Positions 1 to 10,756 of a DNA stretch of 64,000 nt are shown here, one piece after another. A program made the translations under genes and the position numbers. The DNA comes from Methylobacteriaceae bacterium. Lineage in GTDB: Bacteria; Pseudomonadota; Alphaproteobacteria; Rhizobiales; Beijerinckiaceae. Under the pieces are notes generated by a model. That model worked only from the letters and a program-made list of their open reading frames with translations. It made no database searches and had not been told where the DNA came from. Location of the stretch: contig JACKJC010000004.1 in NCBI GenBank assembly GCA_020638195.1, positions 372,001-436,000 of the forward strand. Direction: 5' to 3'. The first letter of the stretch is position 1. Each line of letters opens with the position of its first letter.

Positions 1-48
1 GGAAACGTCGACGTCGTCGGGCGGCGCGTCGACGGGGTGCTTGGTCAT
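1..48 (-). CDS. N-terminus of an unidentified protein (cut by window edge)
   Basis: An ATG at 48 on the minus strand opens a frame that runs off the left edge, giving 16 residues beginning MTKHPVDAPPDDVDV. It lies 53 bases downstream of pgeF on the same strand, so it is probably the next gene of the lgt-midA-pgeF operon. The visible part is acidic and proline-rich, with no recognisable domain, and the upstream ribosome-binding site is weak. Function cannot be assigned. Confidence 0.4.
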   Translation of the reverse strand, partial: MTKHPVDAPPDDVDVS

Positions 49-101
49 GGGCTGAGATTTAGACTGATGCGACCGGGATGCAACAGGCCGCCACGACGCG
101 T

Positions 102-866
102 CTACACCGCCACCGCCGACACCAGCCGCCCGTAATCGGGCTCCTTGCGATGCGTCGTGCGGCGGTAGCTATAGAAGCGCGTCACGTCGGCATATGTGTC
201 GAGCGCGAGATTCTCGAAACTCGCGACACGCGCCTGTTCCGTGCGAAAACCGATGAAGGCGGGCAGGTCGAACATCTTGTGCTCGGCCTTCACGGACGGC
301 GAAAAGAAGCGCGCGTGCTCCGGCGATTGCGCGACGAATTGCGCGAAGAATTCCGGTCCCACTTCGTAGCTGTTCGGCCCGATCGTCGGGCCGAGCGCGA
401 CGATCGTTTCCGCGCGCCGCGCCCCGAGCTTTTCCATCGCTGATATCGTCGCCTCGATCACGCCCGACAACGCGCCCTTCCAGCCGGCATGGCAGGCGCC
501 GACCACGGCCGCCTTCGGGTCCGCGAACAAAATCATCCCGCAATCCGCGCCCGTCACGCCGAGCGCAAGCCCGGGCGTGGCGGTCGCCAGCCCGTCGCAG
601 CGCGGGCGCTCTGTCCAGGGCTTGTCGACGACCAGGCAATCCGCCGAATGAATCTGGAACGGCACGAGAAAGCGCTCGGCCGAGACGCCGAGCGTCTCGG
701 CCATACGCCGCTTGTTCTCCGCGACATTCTCGCGCGCATCGCTCGAGCCGACGCCGCCGTTGAGCGACGCATAGACGCCTTCGCTGACGCCGCCGTTACG
801 GGTGAAGAAGGCGTGTTTCACGCCGGCCGCCGCGAGCGTCGGGGACTGGATGACAGGCAGGCTCAA
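102..866 (-). CDS. pgeF: Peptidoglycan editing factor PgeF (YfiH/DUF152 family)
   Basis: 254 residues, normal family length. Family members are cytosolic Cu/Zn-dependent enzymes once called polyphenol oxidases or laccases. In E. coli PgeF removes mis-incorporated amino acids from UDP-MurNAc precursors. The metal-binding signature is complete: His73 in QIHSAD, Cys109 in TGADCG and His126 in GACHAGWKG, followed by the GPTIG loop. The start overlaps the stop of the upstream methyltransferase gene by four bases (ATGA), so the two are translationally coupled as the third member of the lgt operon. The assignment rests on motifs and length. The original substrate in this organism is inferred. Confidence 0.93.
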   Translation of the reverse strand: MSLPVIQSPTLAAAGVKHAFFTRNGGVSEGVYASLNGGVGSSDARENVAENKRRMAETLGVSAERFLVPFQIHSADCLVVDKPWTERPRCDGLATATPGLALGVTGADCGMILFADPKAAVVGACHAGWKGALSGVIEATISAMEKLGARRAETIVALGPTIGPNSYEVGPEFFAQFVAQSPEHARFFSPSVKAEHKMFDLPAFIGFRTEQARVASFENLALDTYADVTRFYSYRRTTHRKEPDYGRLVSAVAV

Positions 867-1960
867 GCGACAGGCTCCTCGATGAAACCGGGCAGCGCCT
901 CGACCGAGCGCTGCGTGATCGCCATGACCTTGAACAGCCGTCCCATATCCGTGTCCTGCACTTCCGAGATCAGCCGCACGAGGCTCCTCTCGATTTCCTC
1001 GCGCTGCTCGGCGGACGCATTGCGCATCAGCGCCTGCGCGCGCTGCACGATACCGATCTGTCGCAGGAAGAACCCTTGCGTCACCGGCCCATGCACACGC
1101 GCGCCGGCCGCCTTCGCTGCCCGCGCCAACCCCGAGAAATCGATATGCGTCGTCAGATCCGCTTCGCCGGGGCTTTCCAGCGCATCGACATAGGCATGGT
1201 CGCGCATCGCCTGCAGCGTCTCGCCGAGCGCGGTCTGCGAATGGCCGTAATCCACGACGAGCAGCGCTCCGCCCTGTTGCACGATGCGCGCGGCGAGCGT
1301 CATCATGATGCGCTGCCCGACCGCGCCGACCTCGAGCACGACGCCATCGGGCGCGTCGATCGTGAGATGCGGCTCAGTCTGCGCCGCCGCGCCGAACACG
1401 AGTTTTCCCTCGGCGAGGCCCACCTGCCGCTCGCGCCAGCCATCGGGCGTCTTCAGATAATGGCGCGCCGGCAGCGCATCGAAGAATTCATTGGCGAGGA
1501 TGATCGCGGGCCCCGGCGCGATCTCGTCGACCGTCTCTTTCCATTCGACCGTGCGATCGGCGTTTTCCAGCATCCGTTGCTGGCGCGCCTGAAGCGCGGG
1601 GCTCGTTTCCACCATCGTGACCGAGAGATCGGAATAGAAATCCGGCGCCGCGCGCGCCGCGCGCAACGCATCCGCCATCAGCGTGCCGCGCCCCGGCCCG
1701 AGCTCGACCAGCCGCGCCGGCTGCGGCGCGCCCATCAGCCGCCAGGTTTCCGCCGACCACAGGCCCAGAAGCTCGCCGAACATCTGGCTGATCTCGGGCG
1801 AGGTGACGAAATCGCCGTCCGCGCCGAGCGGGTCGCGCGTCATGTAATAGCCGTGCACGGGATGCGACAGGCACAGACCCATGTAGCGCTCTACCGAGAT
1901 TGGCCCGTCCTGCGCGATCATGGCGGCGATTTCGGCGCCGAGGGGATTCATCTCGTTCAT
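863..1960 (-). CDS. SAM-dependent methyltransferase, MidA/NDUFAF7 family
   Basis: 365 residues from the chosen start. It carries the family N-terminus (ISVERYMGLCLSHPVHGYY), the SAM-binding loop VELGPGRGTLMAD and the ANEFFDALP segment typical of the MidA/NDUFAF7 (COG1565) group. The mitochondrial member methylates an arginine of the complex I subunit NDUFS2, so a role in complex I assembly is plausible for this bacterial homologue but is not shown here. The ATG at 1960 overlaps the lgt stop by four bases, and I prefer it to an in-frame start at 2002 that would overlap lgt by 46 bases. Its own stop overlaps the pgeF start, so lgt, this gene and pgeF form a tight operon. Confidence 0.9.
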   Translation of the reverse strand: MNEMNPLGAEIAAMIAQDGPISVERYMGLCLSHPVHGYYMTRDPLGADGDFVTSPEISQMFGELLGLWSAETWRLMGAPQPARLVELGPGRGTLMADALRAARAAPDFYSDLSVTMVETSPALQARQQRMLENADRTVEWKETVDEIAPGPAIILANEFFDALPARHYLKTPDGWRERQVGLAEGKLVFGAAAQTEPHLTIDAPDGVVLEVGAVGQRIMMTLAARIVQQGGALLVVDYGHSQTALGETLQAMRDHAYVDALESPGEADLTTHIDFSGLARAAKAAGARVHGPVTQGFFLRQIGIVQRAQALMRNASAEQREEIERSLVRLISEVQDTDMGRLFKVMAITQRSVEALPGFIEEPVA

Positions 1961-2775
1961 GGCTTCGTCCCCGCTGCTTTGCGGCTGTGAAGGATCAGCC
2001 ACAAGCCTACCACGATCATCGGCGCGGACAGGACCATGCCCATGGTCAGCCCATGCGCGAGCGCCTCCAGCTGCGGATCGGGCTCACGGAAGAATTCCGA
2101 CACGATGCGCGCGAGCCCGTAGCCGACGCCGAACACGCCCGCGACCAGCCCCGGTCGCTTGAAGCCCCCGGCGCGCACGAACAGCGCGGTCACGAGCAGC
2201 AGCAGCAGGCCTTCGAGCCCGGCCTCGTAGAGCTGGCTCGGATGGCGCGCGCCCTCCACGCCCGGAAAGATCACCGCCCAGGGGACGTCGGTCGGGCGGC
2301 CCCACATTTCTGGTTTGATGAAATTGGCGACCCGCCCGAAGAAAATGCCGATCGGCGCCACCGCCCCGCAAATATCGGCTACGGTGAAGGCGGAAATCCC
2401 ATATTTGCGGGCGAACAGCCAGGCGCCCAGCGCGACGCCCAGAAGCCCGCCGTGAAAGGCCATGCCGCCGTGCCAGACCGCCAGGATTTCGGCGGGATGG
2501 GCGATGTAATAATCGAGCCCGTAGAACAGCACGTTGAACAACCGCCCGCCGACGACGGCGCCGAGCGCGGAAAAGACCAGGAGGTCGTCGAGACTGTCGG
2601 CCGTCGGCCGCCGCGTTTCGCCCCACAGCGCGTCGGCGCGCACCAGTCGTCGCGCGTACAACCAGCCGAGCAGCAGGCCGAAAACGTAGGCGAGGCCGTA
2701 CCAGCGGACCGGCAGCGGGCCGATCGAGAAGAAGACCGGGTCGATCACGGGAAAGGGGATCGCCAGCAACGGCAT
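1957..2775 (-). CDS. lgt: Prolipoprotein diacylglyceryl transferase
   Basis: 272 residues with about seven hydrophobic segments. It is an inner-membrane enzyme that moves diacylglycerol from phosphatidylglycerol to the lipobox cysteine of prolipoproteins. The HGG box (WHGGMAFHGG, residues 101-110, His102/His108), the signature GRVANFIKPEMWGR (Arg148, Asn151, Glu156) and HPSQLYEA are all present. The signature has Ala and Lys where E. coli Lgt has Gly and Asn, but the residues usually held essential are kept. It is the first gene of the lgt-midA-pgeF operon and is divergent from ubiK across 171 bases. The lipoprotein coded at 22361 would be one of its substrates. Confidence 0.96.
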   Translation of the reverse strand: MPLLAIPFPVIDPVFFSIGPLPVRWYGLAYVFGLLLGWLYARRLVRADALWGETRRPTADSLDDLLVFSALGAVVGGRLFNVLFYGLDYYIAHPAEILAVWHGGMAFHGGLLGVALGAWLFARKYGISAFTVADICGAVAPIGIFFGRVANFIKPEMWGRPTDVPWAVIFPGVEGARHPSQLYEAGLEGLLLLLVTALFVRAGGFKRPGLVAGVFGVGYGLARIVSEFFREPDPQLEALAHGLTMGMVLSAPMIVVGLWLILHSRKAAGTKP

Positions 2776-2891
2776 CGATTCGGGCCTCGCCTGCTTGTGA
2801 GGGGCTGGTCTCGCGCGGGGCGCCCGCCTGCGTCAAGGCGGCGTCCTTTATTGGCCGAAATTCATGATATGAGGGCGGCAAAGCATGGCGG

Positions 2892-2912
2892 GCAAAAGTC
2901 GCAGACTTTTGC
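2892..2912. repeat. Perfect inverted repeat in the lgt/ubiK divergent region
   Basis: Nine-base arms GCAAAAGTC and GACTTTTGC surround a GCA spacer. The element lies 35 bases upstream of the ubiK start. It could be an operator, an RNA hairpin in the ubiK leader, or a dispersed palindrome: a related partial motif (GAAAAGTCTGCAACTT) occurs in the carB leader near 8254-8270. No T-run follows, so it does not look like a terminator. Confidence 0.6.
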
Positions 2913-2946
2913 GGCGACGCCGTGCACGAGAACTACGAGACCGACC

Positions 2947-3201
2947 ATGCAAGAAAGCCGATCCCGCCTGACCGACGACCTCGCCCGCATGTTCAACGAC
3001 GCCGCCGGCCTCGCCAATGGCGTCCGCCGCGAGGTCGAAACCGTCGTGCGCACACAGATGGAGCGCATGCTCTCCAAGATGGACGTGGTCGGCCGCGAGG
3101 AATTCGAGGCCGTCCGCGACATGGCCGCGCTCGCGCGCGAAGAAAACGAGAAGCTGGAAAAGCGGATCGCGGAGCTCGAGGCCAAGCTCGCGGCGAAGTG
3201 A
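2947..3201 (+). CDS. ubiK: UbiK-family accessory factor (YqiC/BMFP domain)
   Basis: 84 residues, usual length for the family. Members form coiled-coil trimers and, in Enterobacteria, assist the cytosolic ubiquinone-biosynthesis complex. The N-terminal part is an amphipathic helix (DDLARMFNDAAGLANGV). The C-terminal part from about residue 50 is a heptad coiled coil rich in Glu, Lys and Leu (VGREEFEAVRDMAALAREE), which is the family hallmark. The gene is divergent from lgt. The frame stays open far upstream, but the ATG at 2947 begins the conserved region and the extension has no family similarity. No regulatory partner is visible besides the palindrome at 2892. Confidence 0.85.
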   Translation: MQESRSRLTDDLARMFNDAAGLANGVRREVETVVRTQMERMLSKMDVVGREEFEAVRDMAALAREENEKLEKRIAELEAKLAAK

Positions 3202-3207
3202 GTTTGT

Positions 3208-3383
3208 CCCTTCTCCTGCGGAGCGGGAGAAGGTGGCGCGCCGCCAATGCCGGGAAGCTCCCTCTTCTCCCCGCCTGCGGGGAGAAGATGTCCGAAGGAC
3301 AGATGAGGGGCCAACCCGATACAGCCAAACCAGTCGTCTGCCCGCTCACCCCGGCCCTCTTCCCGCTCTGCGGGGAGAGGGAT
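3208..3383. repeat. Cluster of three palindromic repeats (CTTCTCC..GGAGAAG type)
   Basis: Three related palindromes lie at about 3208-3235, 3264-3287 (CTTCTCCCCGCCTGCGGGGA core) and 3356-3383 (CCCTCTTCC...GGGGAGAGGG). They share the core found again around 10.9-11.9 kb. They are joined by the characteristic trailer ATGTCCGAAGGACAGATGAGGGG, as in dispersed REP/RIME-like elements of Hyphomicrobiales. The 426-base gap between ubiK and the YbjN gene (3202-3627) holds this cluster and then about 240 bases without a recognisable gene, presumably containing the promoter of the YbjN gene. Confidence 0.75.
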
Positions 3384-3627
3384 GGGTTCGCCGATTCTGT
3401 GGACACTGCCCCGACGACTCTGGACCGAATCTCGCGAATCCAAGAGGTTAAGCGCGCCGGGTTGCAGTGTTCGAGTCGCATCCGGCTATAGTCGTCTTGC
3501 GAAGTGATTCGCATGCGCCTGTTCGATTCGCTCTCGCGAAGGGCGTGCGAACGGGGCGGCCGTCGCGCCTGTCGCGTGGACGGATCGAGCGTTGAGCCGC
3601 GTTTCACGTCGTCTTTCGGACCAGAAC

Positions 3628-4128
3628 ATGCAGACTTCCCAGATTCGCTCGACCCGCCGCGAACATCCTCTCGACGTCGTCGAGCGCTTGGCCGCCGCTA
3701 ACGAATGGGCGTTCGAGCGCGACGACCGGGACGAGGTGCAGGTGACGGTCGCCGGCGCCTGGACGGATTATCAGGTCGCCTTCTCCTGGTTGCCGGATCT
3801 CGAGACGCTGCATATCGGCTGCGCCTTCGATCTCAAGGTGCCGCTGCGCCGGCGCGCCGACACGCTCGAACTGATCGCCATCGCCAACGAGCAATTGTGG
3901 CTCGGCCATTTCGACCTGTGGACGAGCGAAGGCGTGGTCATGTTCCGCCATGCGCTCCTGCTGACGGGCGGCGCCCATCCCACGACCGCGCAATGCGAAA
4001 GCCTGATGTCCAACGCGCTCATCGCCTGCGAGCGCTACTATCAGGCGTTCCAGTTCGTGGTCTGGGCCGGCAAGAACGCCCGCGAGGCGATCAACGCGCT
4101 GATGCTGGAAACGCGCGGCGAGGCGTGA
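3628..4128 (+). CDS. YbjN domain-containing protein
   Basis: 166 residues. The sequence matches the YbjN-type fold related to type III secretion chaperones: an N-terminal HPLDVVERLAAANEW helix, a beta sheet with TVAGAWTDYQVAFSWLPDLETLHIGCAF, and the IANEQLWLGHFDLW segment, ending in a helix around CERYYQAFQFVVWAGK. Family members in alphaproteobacteria are common but poorly characterised, and E. coli YbjN affects motility and stress traits. I chose the ATG at 3628 over the upstream TTG at 3592 because the conserved part starts there. It is a single gene between repeat clusters. The family call is firm and the function is unknown. Confidence 0.85.
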   Translation: MQTSQIRSTRREHPLDVVERLAAANEWAFERDDRDEVQVTVAGAWTDYQVAFSWLPDLETLHIGCAFDLKVPLRRRADTLELIAIANEQLWLGHFDLWTSEGVVMFRHALLLTGGAHPTTAQCESLMSNALIACERYYQAFQFVVWAGKNAREAINALMLETRGEA

Positions 4129-4146
4129 GCCTGGCGGCGCAGAAGC

Positions 4147-4303
4147 CGTCATGCCCGGCCTCGTTCCGGGCATCCACGCCGTCCGAGTTCCCGATTCCTC
4201 ATCCTGAGGAGCGCTGCGCAGCAGCGCGTCTCGAAGGATGGCCGGGTCACGCGTCAGCGGCAATGCTTCGAGGCGCCCGCTACGCGGGCTCCTCGGCATG
4301 AGG
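4147..4303. repeat. Dispersed imperfect palindromes between ybjN-type gene and greA
   Basis: The 201-base gap holds a GTCATGCCCGGC...CCGGGCATCCACG palindrome (4149-4177). It then has a longer imperfect palindrome running from CCTCATCCTGAGGAGC (4197) to GGCTCCTCGGCATGAGG (4303), with GCTGCGCAGCAGC and CCCGCTACGCGGG stems inside. Both belong to repeat types seen widely in Hyphomicrobiales. The element lies between convergent genes and may act as a transcription barrier, but no canonical T-tract terminator is seen. Confidence 0.7.
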
Positions 4304-4329
4304 GCGCATCAAGCGGCCCACAGCGGCTT

Positions 4330-4803
4330 TCACCCGAACGCGACGTTCAGAATCTCATAGCTCTTGCCGCCGCCGGGCGTGTTCACTTCCACCGTGTCGC
4401 CGATCGTCTTGCCGATCAACGCGCGCGCGATCGGCGAGGTGATGGAGACGCGGCCGCTCTTCACGTCCGCCTCGGTCTCGCCGACGATCTGGTACTTCTT
4501 CTCTTCGTCCGTATCTTCGTCGACCAGCGTCACGGTCGCGCCGAATTTGATGACCTTGCCCGACAGTTTCGAGAGATCGATGACATCGGCGCGCGCGATC
4601 TTGTCCTCGAGCTCGGCAATGCGGCCCTCGTTGAGCGACTGCTGTTCCTTGGCCGAGTGATATTCGGCATTCTCGGAGAGATCGCCATGCGCGCGCGCCT
4701 CCGCGATCATCTGGATGATGCGCGGGCGGTCTTCCTGCTGGCGGCGCCGCAGTTCTTCGATGAGGGCGGCGTGGCCGGCCGCCGTGATCGGCAGTTTTTC
4801 CAT
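4330..4803 (-). CDS. greA: Transcription elongation factor GreA
   Basis: 157 residues, the standard length. GreA enters the secondary channel of RNA polymerase and stimulates cleavage of backtracked transcripts. The N-terminal coiled coil (residues 1-75) carries the tip motif [13 protein letters not shown] with the acidic Asp/Glu pair that coordinates Mg2+. The C-terminal FKBP-like domain contains [14 protein letters not shown] and VNTPGG. It starts 73 bases after the carB stop on the same strand, an order common in Rhizobiales, so it may be partly co-transcribed with carB. Identification is secure. Confidence 0.97.
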   Translation of the reverse strand: MEKLPITAAGHAALIEELRRRQQEDRPRIIQMIAEARAHGDLSENAEYHSAKEQQSLNEGRIAELEDKIARADVIDLSKLSGKVIKFGATVTLVDEDTDEEKKYQIVGETEADVKSGRVSITSPIARALIGKTIGDTVEVNTPGGGKSYEILNVAFG

Positions 4804-4876
4804 ACTATCGCTTCCGTCCGAATCCGGTCTCTAGGCTTCGAAACCATTGGTGAAATTGAGAGCCGCCCGAGAAGTC

Positions 4877-8212
<3,336 letters not shown>

Positions 8213-8299
8213 GGCGTCCTGCAGCGGCGGTCTCTTGCGCATCAAATTCATCCGAAAAGTCTGCAACTTCACGGTTTGATGCGAAGAAGTCCCTTCCAT

Positions 8300-8333
8300 A
8301 AAAAAAGGCCGCATCGCCGGCCTTTCGCGCCGG
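8300..8333 (-). terminator. Intrinsic terminator in the carB leader (candidate attenuator)
   Basis: Read on the minus strand, a 7-bp stem AAGGCCG/CGGCCTT (8324-8318 with 8311-8305) with a six-base loop is followed directly by seven T residues (8306-8300). It lies 88 bases upstream of the carB start, and the gene on the far side diverges, so it can only act on transcripts entering carB. An alternative CCGGC/GCCGG hairpin (8333-8329 with 8321-8317) uses part of the same stem and would exclude the terminator. No leader peptide with telling codons was found, so the sensed signal is unknown. Confidence 0.65.
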
Positions 8334-8361
8334 AACGCGTCCTCTCACAAAGTCGGGGCGA

Positions 8362-8390
8362 TACCTAGCCCACAATGACTGATGTGTGAA
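8362..8390 (-). promoter_or_regulatory. Candidate carB promoter
   Basis: On the minus strand TTCACA (8390-8385) and TAGGTA (8367-8362) are separated by 17 bases, resembling a sigma-70 type promoter. It would start transcription near 8355, about 20-30 bases before the attenuator hairpin. The -35 box matches consensus at five of six positions and the -10 box is weaker. Assignment is by inspection only. Confidence 0.4.
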
Positions 8391-8475
8391 CCCCTCATCC
8401 CGCGACATCAGGCGCCTTGCGGTGGACAAGGCGCTGGCGCCAAATGCGGGGGATTCGTCCCGTTCCGGAGCGCCC

Positions 8476-8787
8476 ATGGCCTTGCCGCGTCTCGCCTTTC
8501 CCCTCCTCGCGCTCAGCCTCGCCGCCACGCCGGCGGCGGCGATCGACAAGACCCAGACGCAGGACCTGATGGTGCAATGCGCCGCCTGCCACGGCGCCGA
8601 CGGCATAGCCCGCGCCTCCGACGTGCCGGATCTGGCCGGCCAGCACGACGTCTACCTCTACAACCAGCTCAAGGCCTTCAAGAGCGGCAAGCGCAAGCAC
8701 AAGGAAATGCAATACCTCGGCCGCCACATGACGGATGAGGAAATGCAGGCGATCGCCGAGTATTATTCGAGCCTGCCGAAGAATTAG
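8476..8787 (+). CDS. Class I c-type cytochrome, periplasmic
   Basis: 103 residues from MALPRLAFPLLAL, which gives a clean Sec signal peptide ending at about ATPAAA. An upstream in-frame start at 8386 would bury that signal. The mature part has one haem site, Cys35-Ala-Ala-Cys-His39 followed by GADG, the PDLAGQHDVYLYNQLKAFKSG helix region, and a C-terminal Met that can act as sixth ligand in the RHMTDEEMQAIAEYYSSL segment. It resembles the cytochrome c553/c4-half group that carries electrons in the periplasm. It is divergent from carB with no partner oxidase or dehydrogenase adjacent, so its redox partner is unknown. Confidence 0.88.
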   Translation: MALPRLAFPLLALSLAATPAAAIDKTQTQDLMVQCAACHGADGIARASDVPDLAGQHDVYLYNQLKAFKSGKRKHKEMQYLGRHMTDEEMQAIAEYYSSLPKN

Positions 8788-8807
8788 GGACGGCGTCGGG
8801 CTTAATT

Positions 8808-8830
8808 CCCTCCCCCCTTGTTGGGGAGGG
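8808..8830. repeat. G/C hairpin downstream of the cytochrome gene
   Basis: CCCTCCCC and GGGGAGGG arms (8 bp) with a seven-base CCTTGTT loop lie 21 bases after the cytochrome stop. No T-run follows on either strand, so it is terminator-like at most. This is another dispersed palindrome type of the order. Confidence 0.55.
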
Positions 8831-8859
8831 GGCCGCCCATGGCCCGCCGCGACCCAACC

Positions 8860-9447
8860 TCACCACCGCTCCGGCCGCCCGCCCGCGCCAAAAACCCGAT
8901 ATTCCGGCTCCGGCTTCTTGCGCGCGGCGGCGCGTTTTTCGGCGCGCACGTCGCGGGCGAGCGCCGCGACGCTCTTTTCCAGATCCGCGTAGACGGAATA
9001 ACGCTTCGCCTCCACCCGCTCCATCCGCGCAATGGCGCGCGAGAGCTGGTCGATGACGGCGGCCCGCCGCCGCCGGTCCTCGAAGGTCGCCCGGCCCCGC
9101 TCGGCCGCGAGCGCCTCCAGTTCGGCCCGCGCGGCAAAGGCGACGTCGCGCGCCAGATCGTATTTGTCGGGCGCCGGCCCCTTGCGGCGGCGTTTCGGCG
9201 GCTCGGCCTGCACGCGGGCGAAAAGATCGACCCGCGCATCGATGCGCGGCGCCGACGCCGAGCGGCGCGGCCAGTCCATGTCCGCGATCCAGTGATAAAG
9301 CGTCGAGGCCGACACGCCGAAGGCCTGCGCGACTTTCACCATGGGAACGGCCGTGTCGTAATAGAGATCGCGCAACCGCACCATGTCGGCATCGCCGAAC
9401 GCAATTCTGGCGCGCGGGCGGCGGGTGAGGTCGGGGGCGGGAGGCAT
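8860..9447 (-). CDS. Helix-turn-helix protein of unknown function
   Basis: 195 residues from the ATG at 9447. Residues about 15-55 form a homeodomain-like helix-turn-helix (MVRLRDLYYDTAVPMVKVAQ, then FGVSASTLYHWIADMDW) of the sort seen in transposase and phage terminase small subunits and in other rhizobial DNA-binding proteins. The rest is a very basic, Arg/Lys- and Ala-rich helical region (RRRKGPAPDKYDLARD, EARRRRAAV-like segments) and is probably a coiled coil. Base composition matches the genome, unlike the cassette on its right. It could be a regulator or a relic of a mobile element. No operator is obvious beyond an AT-rich GGATTATTATCC stretch just before its start. Confidence 0.7.
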   Translation of the reverse strand: MPPAPDLTRRPRARIAFGDADMVRLRDLYYDTAVPMVKVAQAFGVSASTLYHWIADMDWPRRSASAPRIDARVDLFARVQAEPPKRRRKGPAPDKYDLARDVAFAARAELEALAAERGRATFEDRRRRAAVIDQLSRAIARMERVEAKRYSVYADLEKSVAALARDVRAEKRAAARKKPEPEYRVFGAGGRPERW

Positions 9448-9561
9448 GAGGATTATTATCCTATAATTTTGGCAACTTTGTGGCAATAACTTCGCGGAGT
9501 TCTCGCGATGGTTGTCTAAATCAAACGGGCGTGAGAGATTTTGACATGAGCGGAGTACTTC

Positions 9562-10176
9562 ATGCTTACACAACGCTATATGGCCTCAACAAAAAATGTT
9601 CCGGCAATCTTCGAAAAGATCGTCGATGGCGCGCCACCTGAACGTTTCAATCTTGAGCATTTGACTGGGTTGGGATTCAGCAGCAGCAACGACCGAGCGA
9701 TAATTCCAGTCTTGAAGGATATTGGGTTTCTCGACAATGACGGACGCCCGTCGCAATTGTATCGAGACTACAGAGACAGATCGCGCTCCCGACAGGTTAT
9801 GAGCGATGCGTTACGAAATGCGTATAGCGATCTGTTCTTGATACGCGAGAGCGGACTTTCAAAAAATGACCGAGATGCTGTAATAGGAAAATTCAAATCT
9901 GTGCACGGGTCGTCCGAACGTATTGCTGAATTGCAGGCTATGACGTTCTTTGCCCTGTTGGCACTTGCAGACACTTCGCAAAGTGCCACGACCAAGTCCG
10001 TTTCAGAAATTGTTCTGCCCGAACTGAAAGAACCAGCCGCATCTGAAGCGGCGATAAGCTCAAAGAGAGGTCTCTCACTTAACTATCGGGTTGAAATTCA
10101 TCTGCCACCTACGCGCGACATTGAAATCTATAATGCGATTTTTAAGTCGCTTAGAGAGAACCTGTTAGATGAGTGA
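9562..10176 (+). CDS. DUF5343-like protein, first gene of a two-gene accessory cassette
   Basis: 204 residues. The order of features fits the DUF5343 family: an N-terminal winged-helix-like region (VPAIFEKIVDGAPPERFNLEHL, then GFSSSNDRAIIPVLKDIGFL and GRPSQLYRDYRD), a helical middle (LRNAYSDLFLIRESGLSKND), and a C-terminal strand segment LNYRVEIHLPPTRDIEIYNAIFKSLRENL. A GCGGAG ribosome-binding site lies six bases before the ATG at 9562. The last eight bases overlap the next gene, so the two are coupled. Base composition is clearly AT-richer than in the flanks, with codons such as TTA, ATA and AGA that neighbours avoid, which indicates horizontal transfer. Function is not established. I infer a sensor or regulatory partner of the HEPN protein. 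Confidence 0.75.
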   Translation: MLTQRYMASTKNVPAIFEKIVDGAPPERFNLEHLTGLGFSSSNDRAIIPVLKDIGFLDNDGRPSQLYRDYRDRSRSRQVMSDALRNAYSDLFLIRESGLSKNDRDAVIGKFKSVHGSSERIAELQAMTFFALLALADTSQSATTKSVSEIVLPELKEPAASEAAISSKRGLSLNYRVEIHLPPTRDIEIYNAIFKSLRENLLDE

Positions 10177-10756
10177 TCGGAACAAATTGCGTGATTGGAT
10201 GTTTCGAGCGCTGATGTTCGAAGCGGATTCCGATCGATTTCGCCAAGCAGGCATTAGAGTTGGAGTTGATGAATTTGGAACGGAGCAGAGACTCTTCGAA
10301 GAGGAGCTAGCGCCATTCCCGCTTGTTCTCAGAAACAACTCCTTGCGAATGAGTCGACTTTACGCGCTTCTCCACTGCTTCGAAAACTCAGTTCGAATAC
10401 TTGTTCGGGAAAGGCTTGAGCAAAAATTCCAACTCGATTGGTGGCAGAAGGGTATTCCAACCAAAATACGGACGTTTGCAGAGGGCCGAAAGAAGGATGC
10501 CGTCGAAAACTCATGGCTTCAAGGAGACACGGCTGATTTGCTTTCATTTGTCGACTTCGGGCATTTGGCACAGATAATCACTGAGAATTGGGACGCATTC
10601 TCTGATCTAATACCCTCGCAAGTTTGGCTGAAGCAGCGGTTCGACGAAATGGAGAAGGCGAGAAATTTCGTCGCTCACAGTCGAGTTCTGCTGCCCACGG
10701 AATTTGTACGACTGGAAATGTACATTGCTGATTGGAACACCCAAGTAGGTGTGTAA
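10169..10756 (+). CDS. Swt1-type HEPN domain protein, putative RNase
   Basis: 195 residues. The C-terminal half is a helical bundle ending in EKARNFVAHSRVLLP, where Arg165-Asn166-x3-His170 is the RNxxxH catalytic motif of active HEPN ribonucleases. A conserved LHCFENSVRILVRERLEQ helix (residues 68-85) and SQVWLKQRFDEMEKAR before the motif agree with the Swt1-like HEPN group. HEPN proteins of this kind are typical toxins or effectors in toxin-antitoxin and anti-phage systems. It shares the AT-rich composition of the DUF5343 gene and overlaps it by eight bases, so they form one operon. The RNase role and any defence role are inferred from motif and context only. Confidence 0.78.
   Translation: MSDRNKLRDWMFRALMFEADSDRFRQAGIRVGVDEFGTEQRLFEEELAPFPLVLRNNSLRMSRLYALLHCFENSVRILVRERLEQKFQLDWWQKGIPTKIRTFAEGRKKDAVENSWLQGDTADLLSFVDFGHLAQIITENWDAFSDLIPSQVWLKQRFDEMEKARNFVAHSRVLLPTEFVRLEMYIADWNTQVGV

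Noticed and set aside
3450..3500. tRNA-like GTTCGAGTC sequence
   Set aside because: No matching acceptor stem, anticodon arm or D arm around it.
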